Part shown: in pieces, positions 57,626-64,000 of the stretch
Position numbering within the stretch: position 1 is the stretch's first letter
How the letters are laid out: every line of letters starts with the position of its first letter
From: Paenibacillus sp. H1-7
GTDB taxonomy: Bacteria; Bacillota; Bacilli; Paenibacillales; NBRC-103111
Direction of reading: 5' to 3'
Length of the DNA stretch: 64,000 nucleotides
NCBI RefSeq assembly: GCF_022354825.1
Contig: NZ_CP031168.1
Coordinates: 3,411,501 to 3,475,500 of the forward strand
The notes under the pieces: generated by a model
Told to the model about the DNA's origin: nothing
Databases searched by the model: none
The model's input: only the letters and a program-made list of their open reading frames with translations
Position numbers and translations under genes: made by a program

Positions 57626-58465
57626 ATGAACATCGGATGCCACCTCAGTATTCGCAATGGCTTCTTGGAAGCGGCTAAGCTAGCGAGTAAGCTCGAAGCT
57701 TCGGCTTATCAATATTTTCCCAAAAATCCGCGCAGCTTGTCCGTGAAGCAGTGGAATCCCAAAGATGCAGAAGCCTGCATGGATTATTGCAGGACGCACC
57801 GTATGTATTCGATCGCCCACTCCCCCTATCCCACCAACCTGGCAATCGAAACGCCCGAGCTTAGACAGGCGACCGTAAGGTCGCTTCGCAACGATTTGGC
57901 CATTGCCGAGGCTTGCGGCTCGGTAGGGGTCGTGGTTCATTTTGGCAAATATAAAGGGGCGGACCCGTTACAAGGCTACAAAAATATTATACAATGTCTT
58001 CATGAAGTTCTTGAGGGCTGGCATGGTGCGGCCAAGCTGCTGATAGAAAATCAGGCCGGTGAAGGCTCTGCGATGGGGACGACCTTGGAGGAGCTGGTTC
58101 AAATCCGCTCGTTATCCGACTATCGCGAGCATATCGGGTTTTGCTTCGATACGTGCCATGCCTACGCATGCGGTTTGTGGTCCTCAGCACCAGGCGGCTG
58201 GGCGGAGCTGGACAAGAAGGCTGCCCGTCTCGGGTATTGGGACCATTTGCTCGCCGTTCATCTGAACGACTCCCTTTACGAGGGGGGAATGGGCAAGGAT
58301 CGCCATGCTATAATAGGAACAGGCAGCATTGGAGCCGACCGGTTTCGTCAATGCTTGAAGACGTTCTCGGCGATGGATATTCCTGTCGTATTGGAAACTC
58401 CGGTGCCGCGGGGGGGCGATCATGGACCGGAAATCCGCTTTGTTAAAGAGCTGTCCCCTACATAA
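57626..58465 (+). CDS. Endonuclease IV-like TIM-barrel AP endonuclease
   Basis: 279 residues; ATG 57626 follows TAGGAGGCGG, 12 bases after the glycosylase stop. Nfo pattern: MNIGCHLSIRNGFLEAAKLA, AYQYFPKNPRSLSVKQW, IAHSPYPTNLAIETPE, VVVHFGKYKGAD, LLIENQAGEGSAMG, GFCFDTCHAYACGLW, LLAVHLNDSLYEGGMGKDRH, GTGSIGADRF, VLETPVPRGG. The His/Asp/Glu residues correspond to the three-zinc site. It would cut the abasic sites left by the upstream glycosylase. Slightly diverged from canonical Nfo. Confidence 0.9.
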   Translation: MNIGCHLSIRNGFLEAAKLASKLEASAYQYFPKNPRSLSVKQWNPKDAEACMDYCRTHRMYSIAHSPYPTNLAIETPELRQATVRSLRNDLAIAEACGSVGVVVHFGKYKGADPLQGYKNIIQCLHEVLEGWHGAAKLLIENQAGEGSAMGTTLEELVQIRSLSDYREHIGFCFDTCHAYACGLWSSAPGGWAELDKKAARLGYWDHLLAVHLNDSLYEGGMGKDRHAIIGTGSIGADRFRQCLKTFSAMDIPVVLETPVPRGGDHGPEIRFVKELSPT

Positions 58466-58583
58466 TAGGCAAACCATTCTACTATCGCTCCATCGGCGGC
58501 TTCTACTATTTCCCTTGTCTGAATCCATGGCGAAGGACCGATCTACAAGATGGAAGCGGGAGCGGGAGGGGAGAAGCATTACC

Positions 58584-58925
58584 ATGATCAACGTTTTTTT
58601 GGATGATTACAGAGCCTGTCCAGCCGGCTTCGTGTTGGCACGCAGCGCTGACGAATGCATTATGCTTTTGCAGGAGTGCGACATCGCGATCTTATCGCTT
58701 GACTACGACTTGGGATGGGATCAGCCGACCGGCATGGATGTTGTGCGATTCATCATCGCATCGCAGCGTTTTCCTCAGGAGATTTATATGCATAGTTCAA
58801 GCTTCGAAGGAAGACGAGGCATGTATGAGCTGCTGTACCAGAGCAAGCCGGATAAGGTAGAACTGTACGGCAGCCCCGTTCCTTATGCCAGACTTACCGC
58901 TATAGCAAATACTAGAGAAGAATAG
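58584..58925 (+). CDS. Cyclic-phosphate processing receiver (cREC) domain protein
   Basis: 113 residues from ATG 58584, about 10 bases after GGGAGGGGAG; the upstream frame is not supported. Receiver-like fold: INVFLDDYRACPAGFVLARS (acidic pair), CDIAILSLDYDLGWDQPTGM (central Asp), EIYMHSSSFEGRRGM (the cREC His-Ser segment), and VELYGSPVPYARL. The family is predicted from context to act on cyclic phosphates at nucleic-acid ends; that is not shown experimentally as far as I know. It trails a DNA-repair gene set. Confidence 0.8.
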   Translation: MINVFLDDYRACPAGFVLARSADECIMLLQECDIAILSLDYDLGWDQPTGMDVVRFIIASQRFPQEIYMHSSSFEGRRGMYELLYQSKPDKVELYGSPVPYARLTAIANTREE

Positions 58926-58938
58926 GTTGTGATTTTTC

Positions 58939-59709
58939 GTGCAGGTCTTATCTTTAGAGCATATTCATTTTATCCGCGAAGAGCGGAATATTTTATCGGA
59001 TGTGGGAATACAGGTCAATGCAGGGGAGCACTGGGTTATTCTCGGCAAGAACGGATCGGGAAAAACAACTATCCTCGAGCTGATCAACGGCTATCAATTT
59101 CCGAGCAGCGGTAAAGTCGAGGTGCTTGACCATATTTACGGGCAAGTCGATGTCAGAGAAGTCCGCAAACAGATCGGTTACATCAGCCAATCCTTGTACG
59201 AGAAACTGACGCCGGCCGATTCCGTATGGGAAGTCATTGCTACCGGCGAATACGGGTTTCTGCGTTTCTATGAGGAGATACCGTCGGAAGTGCAGCAAAA
59301 AGCGCTGAGCATGCTCGAGCGTGTCAACCTGCGGCACTTGGCGTACCAGCCTCTAGGAACATTGTCTCAGGGCGAACGGAAAAAAGTGATGCTGGCCCGC
59401 GCGCTGATGACGGAGCCGAAAATTTTGATTATGGACGAGCCTTGCTCCGGTCTGGACTTATATGAACGCGAGCGGCTGCTCGAAAATATCAATGAATTGG
59501 GCAAGCAGAAAATAACGGTGATTTACGTAACACATCATATTGAGGAAATTATGCCTATGTTCTCGCACGTAGCGTTGATCGACCAGGGTAAGATTATCGC
59601 TTCTGGCCGAAAAGAAGACGTATTGAACGAGGCCAACCTGCTTCAAGCGTTCCAGGTTCCGGTTTCTCTGGAATGGTATAACGGCCGTCCATGGATCAAG
59701 GTGCTGTAA
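58939..59709 (+). CDS. Orphan ABC ATPase (YlmA-like)
   Basis: 256 residues, GTG start with a poor ribosome site, 13 bases after the cREC gene, so translation may depend on coupling. Motifs: Walker A GKNGSGKTTILE, Q-loop IGYISQSLYEKL, signature LSQGERKKVMLARALM, Walker B ILIMDEPCSGLDLYERERLL, H-loop VTHHIEEI. No permease or binding protein gene is nearby. Relatives annotated YlmA/molybdate-type ATPases are likewise isolated, and a non-transport role is possible. Confidence 0.88.
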   Translation: MQVLSLEHIHFIREERNILSDVGIQVNAGEHWVILGKNGSGKTTILELINGYQFPSSGKVEVLDHIYGQVDVREVRKQIGYISQSLYEKLTPADSVWEVIATGEYGFLRFYEEIPSEVQQKALSMLERVNLRHLAYQPLGTLSQGERKKVMLARALMTEPKILIMDEPCSGLDLYERERLLENINELGKQKITVIYVTHHIEEIMPMFSHVALIDQGKIIASGRKEDVLNEANLLQAFQVPVSLEWYNGRPWIKVL

Positions 59710-60743
59710 TGACGGAAACGATTATATCTGCCGCCGCTTTTATCGGAACGGCCAATCATGGATTCGGTCAGCACGCCCAGGAAGAAATTCGCCGTCTGTT
59801 CCAGACCGGCACCCAGTTTCGGCATCTGATTCCGTCGGAGGTGTTCTGGTTCTCGATACCGGAGAGCAAATCGGCCGCCACTCAGACGATTCTGGATCAG
59901 GAGCCGATGTTTTTGCGCCATATGCAGCCGGTCGATGCGGAGCTGGAGTGGGACGGAACGCTGTCCGGTCTTCGCGATTTCGTGCGCAGCCGGTTAGAGG
60001 TTGAGGCTGGAGCCAAGGTCGCGGTGCAAGTTCGCAAGACCGAATCCGTAGGAGGCGACATTACAACTGCAGCTTGTAAACAAATGGTCGACGAGCTGCT
60101 AGTTAACGAGTATGCGGCTATGCCGGTAGCCAAGGACGCGGACTTCGTCATTTCGCTCTTTTTAACCGAGGACAACGCGTACTACGGGATCTCGAAGCCG
60201 GAGCATAATGTGAGCGATTGGTCGGGAGGAGCGATCCGCTTCCGCAAGGAAGAAGGACAAGTGTCCCGCGCCAAGTTCAAGCTGCTAGAAGCGGAACGCA
60301 CATTTGGCTTGGACTTCTCCCAGTACCGGTCTGCCATTGATATCGGCGCAGCACCCGGCGGCTGGACGTCGCTCTTGCTGGAGAGGGGAGTCAAGGTTAC
60401 GGCCGTCGATCCGGCCAAGCTGGATGCAGGGCTGCTGAAGCATCCCCGGCTCACGTTCCTTCAGAAAAACGCGGGAGAGGTATCGTTCCCTCCTCAGTCG
60501 TTTGATTTGCTTGTCTGCGACATGAGCTGGAGTCCGCGCCAAATGGCGAAGCTGATCAAAGGATTATTGTACTCGCTGCAAACAGGCGGATCGGCGATCA
60601 TAACAGTCAAGCTGATGCATAAGAAGCCGTTCCAGACGGTCCGTGAGCTTACTCAGGATCTGTCTCCGGAGCTGGAGCTGCAAAAAGCGAAGCAGCTGTT
60701 CCATAACCGTGAGGAGCTGACTTTATTCCTGATCAAATCATAA
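59709..60743 (+). CDS. RlmM/FtsJ-type SAM-dependent RNA methyltransferase
   Basis: 344 residues; ATG 59709 overlaps the ATPase stop by one base (TAATG). The N-terminal half (about 1-180) resembles a THUMP-like RNA-binding region. The FtsJ/RrmJ domain has AIDIGAAPGGWTSLLLERGV near 206-225, VTAVDPAKLD, LLVCDMSWSPRQMAKLI (catalytic Asp) and AIITVKLMHKKPFQTVREL (catalytic Lys). This matches COG2933 (RlmM, 2'-O-methylation of 23S rRNA) in layout; the exact nucleotide is not assignable. Confidence 0.85.
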   Translation: MTETIISAAAFIGTANHGFGQHAQEEIRRLFQTGTQFRHLIPSEVFWFSIPESKSAATQTILDQEPMFLRHMQPVDAELEWDGTLSGLRDFVRSRLEVEAGAKVAVQVRKTESVGGDITTAACKQMVDELLVNEYAAMPVAKDADFVISLFLTEDNAYYGISKPEHNVSDWSGGAIRFRKEEGQVSRAKFKLLEAERTFGLDFSQYRSAIDIGAAPGGWTSLLLERGVKVTAVDPAKLDAGLLKHPRLTFLQKNAGEVSFPPQSFDLLVCDMSWSPRQMAKLIKGLLYSLQTGGSAIITVKLMHKKPFQTVRELTQDLSPELELQKAKQLFHNREELTLFLIKS

Positions 60744-60826
60744 GTTAACATCGTTAAAGATCTCGAGCGTGTCCTGCCAGTCCTAAAAAGAAGAAGCCCA
60801 AACCATACTAAAGGGGAGGCTATCCT

Positions 60827-60985
60827 GTGAAAAGGCTGCTTGTGCCGATTGGATTATTTCTCGTGATTGCCGTTTTGGGCTTGCTGTTTCTGCCGCGTGA
60901 TACAATACAGCCGCATCGTGCGCAACCGGGCGCGACATCCTCGATTACGCCAGTGCCATTGCCGGACAGCACGATCAATACATAG
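60827..60985 (+). CDS. 52-residue single-pass membrane protein, unknown function
   Basis: GTG 60827 lies six bases after AAAGGGGAGG. The product starts MKRLLVPIGLFLVIAVLGLL then FLPRD, and ends with a Pro/Thr/Ser-rich tail (ATSSITPVPLPDSTINT). It looks like one membrane helix with a short extracellular tail. No family is recognised; the strong ribosome site and membrane-like composition support it as real. Confidence 0.6.
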   Translation: MKRLLVPIGLFLVIAVLGLLFLPRDTIQPHRAQPGATSSITPVPLPDSTINT

Positions 60986-61069
60986 CTTGCATTCATTGCA
61001 CAGCGGTACCATTCGTGAATGTGCTATTTCTGCTGGTTATAGATCATTGAAGGAAGTGGAGGAGAGCTT

Positions 61070-61804
61070 GTGAAAATAACGATCTTAGGTCCTTGGGGAG
61101 CCTATCCCGCAGCAGGGGGAGCAACGGCAGGCTATTTGCTGGAATTTAACGGAAACCGCGTGCTGCTCGATTGCGGAAGCGGGGTTCTTTCTATTTTGCA
61201 AAACTATATGCCGTTGAATGAGCTTGGGGCTGTGGTTATAAGCCATACACATCATGATCATGTCGCCGATTTGGGCTGCTTGCAGTATGCATGTATCATC
61301 GATACGGATTTGAACAAGAGAACGAAAGCACTTCCGATCTACGTGGCTGGCTTGCAGCCTACGGGGCATAACCCGTATCCATCGATGGAAGGCTCCGAAG
61401 TCGTGCCGTTTTTTGAAAAAGAGATTTTGCATTTGCACGGCATGACATTCTCATTTCTTAAGACCTTTCACGGGGCATATTGTTTAGCGATGAAAATCCA
61501 GAGCGGATCTGCCACCATTGTCTACACAGCGGACACGTATTACGACGATTCGTTAATCGGTTTTTGTGCCGATGCTGATTTGCTCATTGCGGAAACTTCC
61601 TTTTACGCCGGTCAGGACGCCAAGAAATACGGGCATATGAACTCGGAAGAGGTCGGGCATTTGGCTCAAATGGCCAAAGTAAAGAAAGTTGTACTGACCC
61701 ATTTGCCGCATTTCGGTGATATTGCCGATTTAGAGGATGAGGTCCGGGTGAAGTTCCGCGGCGAGGTCGTTCTGGCCGCAACCGGTCTACAATTTGAAGT
61801 ATAA
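61070..61804 (+). CDS. Metallo-beta-lactamase-fold hydrolase
   Basis: 244 residues, GTG 61070 after GGAGGAGAGC. The start MKITILGPWGAYPAAGGATA and the metal motif SHTHHDHVADLG define a YhfI-like MBL hydrolase; further ligands lie in FKTFHGAYCLAMKI-type and VYTADTYYDDSL segments and in VLTHLPHFGD. The fold is close to RNase Z and phosphodiesterases, but the tRNA-binding exosite of RNase Z is lacking. Substrate unknown. Confidence 0.9.
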   Translation: MKITILGPWGAYPAAGGATAGYLLEFNGNRVLLDCGSGVLSILQNYMPLNELGAVVISHTHHDHVADLGCLQYACIIDTDLNKRTKALPIYVAGLQPTGHNPYPSMEGSEVVPFFEKEILHLHGMTFSFLKTFHGAYCLAMKIQSGSATIVYTADTYYDDSLIGFCADADLLIAETSFYAGQDAKKYGHMNSEEVGHLAQMAKVKKVVLTHLPHFGDIADLEDEVRVKFRGEVVLAATGLQFEV

Positions 61805-61819
61805 AAGAGGTTAGTCATA

Positions 61820-62083
61820 GTGGAAGATCGTAAACAACAGGGACAAGAGTTGCGCCATTCACTGCAGCAATTATTTGCCGAGTCTGAGCAGGATGGCGTT
61901 GCCTATGCGTTGCTGCTCCGTTGTATAGAGGCATACGAGCAAGAACCGGAGAGACTGGAACGGATTCAACGTCTGGAGGCGGACAACGTAAAGCTTAAGG
62001 AGCAGAATCGCAAGCTTCGCGCTTCCTCCTCTGCCAAAGAGAACGGCATGTCCAGCAAGCTGAGGGAAGCGTTACGGGAGTAG
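61820..62083 (+). CDS. Small coiled-coil protein, unknown function
   Basis: 87 residues, GTG 61820 after AAAGAGGTTAG, 15 bases after the MBL gene. Highly helical and charged; residues about 40-70 (RLERIQRLEADNVKLKEQNR) have coiled-coil heptads. No family recognised. Confidence 0.65.
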   Translation: MEDRKQQGQELRHSLQQLFAESEQDGVAYALLLRCIEAYEQEPERLERIQRLEADNVKLKEQNRKLRASSSAKENGMSSKLREALRE

Positions 62084-62105
62084 CCGGAAAGAAGGGGGCT
62101 TGAAG

Positions 62106-62375
62106 GTGCAAGGTTGGATGACAATGGGAATTTTGGTTCTGTGCGCATTGCTTCTGATCGTATGGTTCCAATACCGTGCCCGCTCTCAACGTCAAGGCAA
62201 AGTCGTTCGGATGGATAAATTCAAGAAGCAGCCCGACAAGCGGGGCCAAAAATGCTCTTACTGTAAAAAGAAGTCGGACCGTCTGACTTTTTATGCCGGC
62301 GTCCATGGCTCGGCGGTTGGTGTTTGTAAAGACTGCAAGCCGAAAGCGGAAAAGCAGGATTTAATGCCGATCTAG
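62106..62375 (+). CDS. Small membrane-anchored zinc-ribbon protein
   Basis: 89 residues from GTG 62106, seven bases after GAAGGGGG (TTG at 62100 is too close). One N-terminal helix (MTMGILVLCALLLIVWFQYR), a basic linker, then CSYCKKKSDRLTFYAGVHGS and VCKDC, a CxxC...CxxC metal ribbon. Function unknown; it follows the coiled-coil gene closely and likely shares its transcript. Confidence 0.72.
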   Translation: MQGWMTMGILVLCALLLIVWFQYRARSQRQGKVVRMDKFKKQPDKRGQKCSYCKKKSDRLTFYAGVHGSAVGVCKDCKPKAEKQDLMPI

Positions 62376-62396
62376 ATGTTCTAACCGTCTGTGATG

Positions 62397-62428
62397 CAAA
62401 AAAAGGCGCAACCTCGAAGGTTGCCGCC
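62397..62428 (-). terminator. Terminator of the minus-strand Gln-rich gene
   Basis: Minus strand: GGCGGCAACC / GGTTGCGCC with one bulge, TTCGA loop, then eight T. Confidence 0.85.
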
Positions 62429-62445
62429 GTGGTAGTACCGCACTA

Positions 62446-62913
62446 TTATTGTAATTGATTCGACTGAGAAGCTTGACCGTACGGATCGGACTGATTGGAG
62501 TCGGATTGATTCGATTGCCCTTTGGAGCCGGGTTGTCTGGATACAAGGTCCATACTCCAGTCAATCATGCCGTTCATCATGCTAAGTACAAGGTTAATCG
62601 CGTCTTCATCGCTTAAAGGTTGGCTTTTCGAATTTTTGGATATGTAATCCTGCATTTTGGTTTCCAGCTTGCTTGTCAAATCCTTCAGTTTGAGAAAATC
62701 TTTGGCGATATCGGAAAATGTATTGGATCCGCTGCTGTTGTTTTGCTGCTGCTGTTGTTGTTGCGATTGGCCGTCGCTGGACTGCTGAGTTCCTTGGTTG
62801 TCGGAATGACTTTGCTGCAGCAGATCTTTAATTTGCTGCAATTCATCCGTCAAGGATTGCTGCTGCTCAGTAATTTGCTCAATTTGCCCCTTTAATTCGC
62901 GATTGCTAATCAT
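62446..62913 (-). CDS. Gln/Ser-rich protein of unknown function
   Basis: 155 residues, minus strand, from ATG 62913 with AAGGAG about nine bases upstream. A coiled-coil N-terminus (LKGQIEQITEQQQSLTDELQ) is followed by a Gln/Ser/Asn run (SQQQQQQQNNSSGS), a helical middle (DFLKLKDLTSKLETKMQDYI) and a Ser/Gln/Asn-rich end. The layout resembles small spore-associated or scaffold proteins, but no family is recognised. Confidence 0.65.
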   Translation of the reverse strand: MISNRELKGQIEQITEQQQSLTDELQQIKDLLQQSHSDNQGTQQSSDGQSQQQQQQQNNSSGSNTFSDIAKDFLKLKDLTSKLETKMQDYISKNSKSQPLSDEDAINLVLSMMNGMIDWSMDLVSRQPGSKGQSNQSDSNQSDPYGQASQSNQLQ

Positions 62914-63011
62914 GTCCAATGCTCCTTCATTTCTGATTATGAGGATAGTATATCCATGGAAGCAATTATTAACCTGATTCTACATTTGCTTAACAAAAAT
63001 TGATAAAACAG

Positions 63012-63039
63012 TTGTAAATTCCATTTATTATGATATAAT
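63012..63039 (+). promoter_or_regulatory. Promoter ahead of the short hairpin unit
   Basis: TTGTAA (63012-63017), 16-base spacer, perfect TATAAT (63034-63039). The predicted start near 63046 is only about 20 bases before a strong terminator hairpin. Confidence 0.6.
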
Positions 63040-63065
63040 AATGGCAAATATGTAATCGTAAGCGG

Positions 63066-63113
63066 AAGCACCGCTGAGCAAGAATCTTTTCTTGTTCAGT
63101 CGGTGCTTTTTTT
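63066..63113 (+). terminator. Strong terminator or attenuator hairpin
   Basis: AAGCACCG/CGGTGCTT and CTGAGCAAGAA/TTCTTGTTCAG stack into a stem of about 19 bp, followed by seven T. It lies between a promoter and the Tad-like genes, so it may attenuate them or end a short RNA of about 65 bases. Confidence 0.85.
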
Positions 63114-63136
63114 GCGTGCAAATGCAGGGAGGCGAT

Positions 63137-63234
63137 ATGTTATTACGAACAAAGGGAAGGTTGCTGTCGTCATCGCTATTTTATCGTTGGTGCTGATAGC
63201 AAGCGGAGTTTTGCAGATCATGGGGGTGATGTAA
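63137..63234 (+). pseudogene. Tiny membrane-peptide gene with apparent -1 base frame problem
   Basis: GGGAGG sits before ATG 63137, but that frame ends after 19 unremarkable codons. The next frame, from 63142 to TAA 63234, reads ITNKGKVAVVIAILSLVLIA then SGVLQIMGVM, a clean basic-hydrophobic membrane peptide with no usable start codon. Adding one T after the ATG would join them. Either a base is missing (mutation or sequencing error) or a rare ATT start is used. Function unknown. Confidence 0.4.
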
Positions 63235-63277
63235 CCTACGCGTTTGGGATTCATGGTTAGGGAGGGGCGAGGCTGTC

Positions 63278-64000
63278 ATGCCGAAAATGAAGCTGGTGTT
63301 ATTAGATACCGATGCCTATTTCATCGAGATGGTAACATCTTATATCCGAGCTACCGATTATTCGGGAACATTTACCGTTTCTGCATTTACTACGAAAGAA
63401 CATGGTTTTGCTTTTATCGAGCATTCCAACGAGCCTTTCATTCTATTGGTGCATGAGAGCTTCATGCCGCTGCCCGAGAGAGTGTATCAAAGAGAACACG
63501 GGTGCATGCTTATCGTCAGCGATCTCCAGGTCGTCGCCGATATCGTTGAATACCCGATTATTTGTAAGTATCAGCCGTTGAATCAACTCATGTCGGTCGT
63601 CATTTCACATTATAACGAGTTTACCAGAAGCCGAATTTTGAAAGGAAACCGAAGCTCAGAAGTCATCTCCATTTATTCCGCTGCAGGGGGAAGCGGCAAG
63701 ACGCTAACCGCCATGCATTTGGCGCGAGAGCTTGTCCTAGCCGGGCAAAGAGTATTTTATATTACGCTGGAGGAGCTTCCTTCGGCCAGCTGGATAGGCT
63801 CTGCTTCCAACGAGGAGAGCGGTCATTTCTCCAGAATGCTGTTTTACGGCAAATCGGACCGCAAGCTTCAAAGCGCCAAGGTGGAGAGAATGAAACGCAA
63901 GCATAGCCTGCTCGGATTCGACTATTTTCCCGGTAACGAAGAGGCTGCGGAACTGGCGGAAATGCTGGAGTCCGATACGGAAGCATTGATCGGCGCTCTT
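63278..64000 (+). CDS. TadZ/CpaE-like pilus-assembly ATPase, N-terminal part
   Basis: Open from ATG 63278 (after GGAGGGG) through all 241 codons to the window edge. The N-terminal about 120 residues look like an atypical receiver domain: KLVLLDTDAYFIEMVTSYIR, but the expected phospho-Asp position is occupied by HESF (LVHESFMP), suggesting no phosphorylation. Then a deviant MinD/ParA-type P-loop follows: VISIYSAAGGSGKTLTAMHL, with VFYITLEELPS as the next strand. This receiver-plus-P-loop layout is that of TadZ/CpaE, which places Flp/Tad pilus machinery. CpaF and TadB/TadC genes are expected beyond the edge. Confidence 0.78.
   Translation, partial: MPKMKLVLLDTDAYFIEMVTSYIRATDYSGTFTVSAFTTKEHGFAFIEHSNEPFILLVHESFMPLPERVYQREHGCMLIVSDLQVVADIVEYPIICKYQPLNQLMSVVISHYNEFTRSRILKGNRSSEVISIYSAAGGSGKTLTAMHLARELVLAGQRVFYITLEELPSASWIGSASNEESGHFSRMLFYGKSDRKLQSAKVERMKRKHSLLGFDYFPGNEEAAELAEMLESDTEALIGAL

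Noticed and set aside
63244..63456. 70-codon frame at the start of the TadZ/CpaE-like gene
   Set aside because: It is an off-frame shadow; the frame from 63278 is open to the window edge and carries the receiver-like and P-loop motifs.

Overview
The window reads as chromosome of a spore-forming, Gram-positive Bacillales bacterium, most likely in the Paenibacillaceae. Evidence: sporulation genes (cotE, spoVK, tlp, a BclA-like collagen protein); a B. subtilis-like gene order (cotE-mutS-mutL-miaA-hfq, spoVK-hflX-ynbB-glnR-glnA, lexA divergent from yneA, mrfA-mrfB); strong Shine-Dalgarno sequences with frequent GTG and TTG starts; and secreted proteins with 'stalk' (copper-amine-oxidase-like) domains. 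No rRNA, tRNA, CRISPR array, transposase or prophage was seen. Coding density is high and neighbouring genes often overlap by 1 to 23 bases.

Layout. 1-4.0 kb: the end of a siderophore-type ABC permease with its ATPase, then a complete SsuABC/NitABC-type importer. 4.1-7.4 kb: a predicted aromatic-acid exporter, the coat morphogen cotE, and a two-part amidoligase-like gene. 7.4-16 kb: mutS, an S41 protease, mutL, an rRNA-methyltransferase-like gene, miaA and hfq, with an unusual structured leader before mutS. 16-25.6 kb: a class A penicillin-binding protein with a glycine-rich tail, a cyclophilin lipoprotein, an ADP-ribosylglycohydrolase/VOC/YdcF operon, a GNAT, a CobW-type zinc chaperone behind three Zur-like boxes, and a HAD phosphatase. 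25.8-33 kb: spoVK-hflX-ynbB, glnRA, and the lexA/yneA SOS locus with four LexA boxes. 33-42 kb: an aldo-keto reductase, a HAD hydrolase, mtnD divergent from metH, rnz, tlp and a CidA/LrgB-type pair. 42.4-45.5 kb: an OlsB-like N-acyltransferase next to an LpxL-like acyltransferase and a YfhP-like membrane hydrolase.

45.5-48.4 kb: a collagen-like surface protein made of two exact DNA repeat arrays (63 bp and 54 bp units), enclosed by a perfect 27-base direct repeat. 48.7-52.7 kb: a two-component system divergent from a DUF4097 protein. 52.8-58.9 kb: a DNA-repair island (mrfA, mrfB, an Fpg/Nei glycosylase, an endonuclease IV-like gene, a cREC gene). Its promoter carries a LexA-box core, which would place this mitomycin-repair module under SOS control. 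58.9-62.9 kb: an orphan ABC ATPase, an RlmM-like methyltransferase, a beta-lactamase-fold hydrolase and several small unknown genes. 63.0-64.0 kb: a short promoter-terminator unit, a tiny membrane-protein frame with an apparent frame problem, and the start of a TadZ/CpaE-like ATPase that runs off the right edge.

The points that most deserve checking are the cotE-linked amidoligase, the acyltransferase pair in a monoderm, the LexA site on the mrfAB/BER island, the direct repeats around the collagen gene, the mutS leader, and the 21-codon coupled leader ORF before mrfB.
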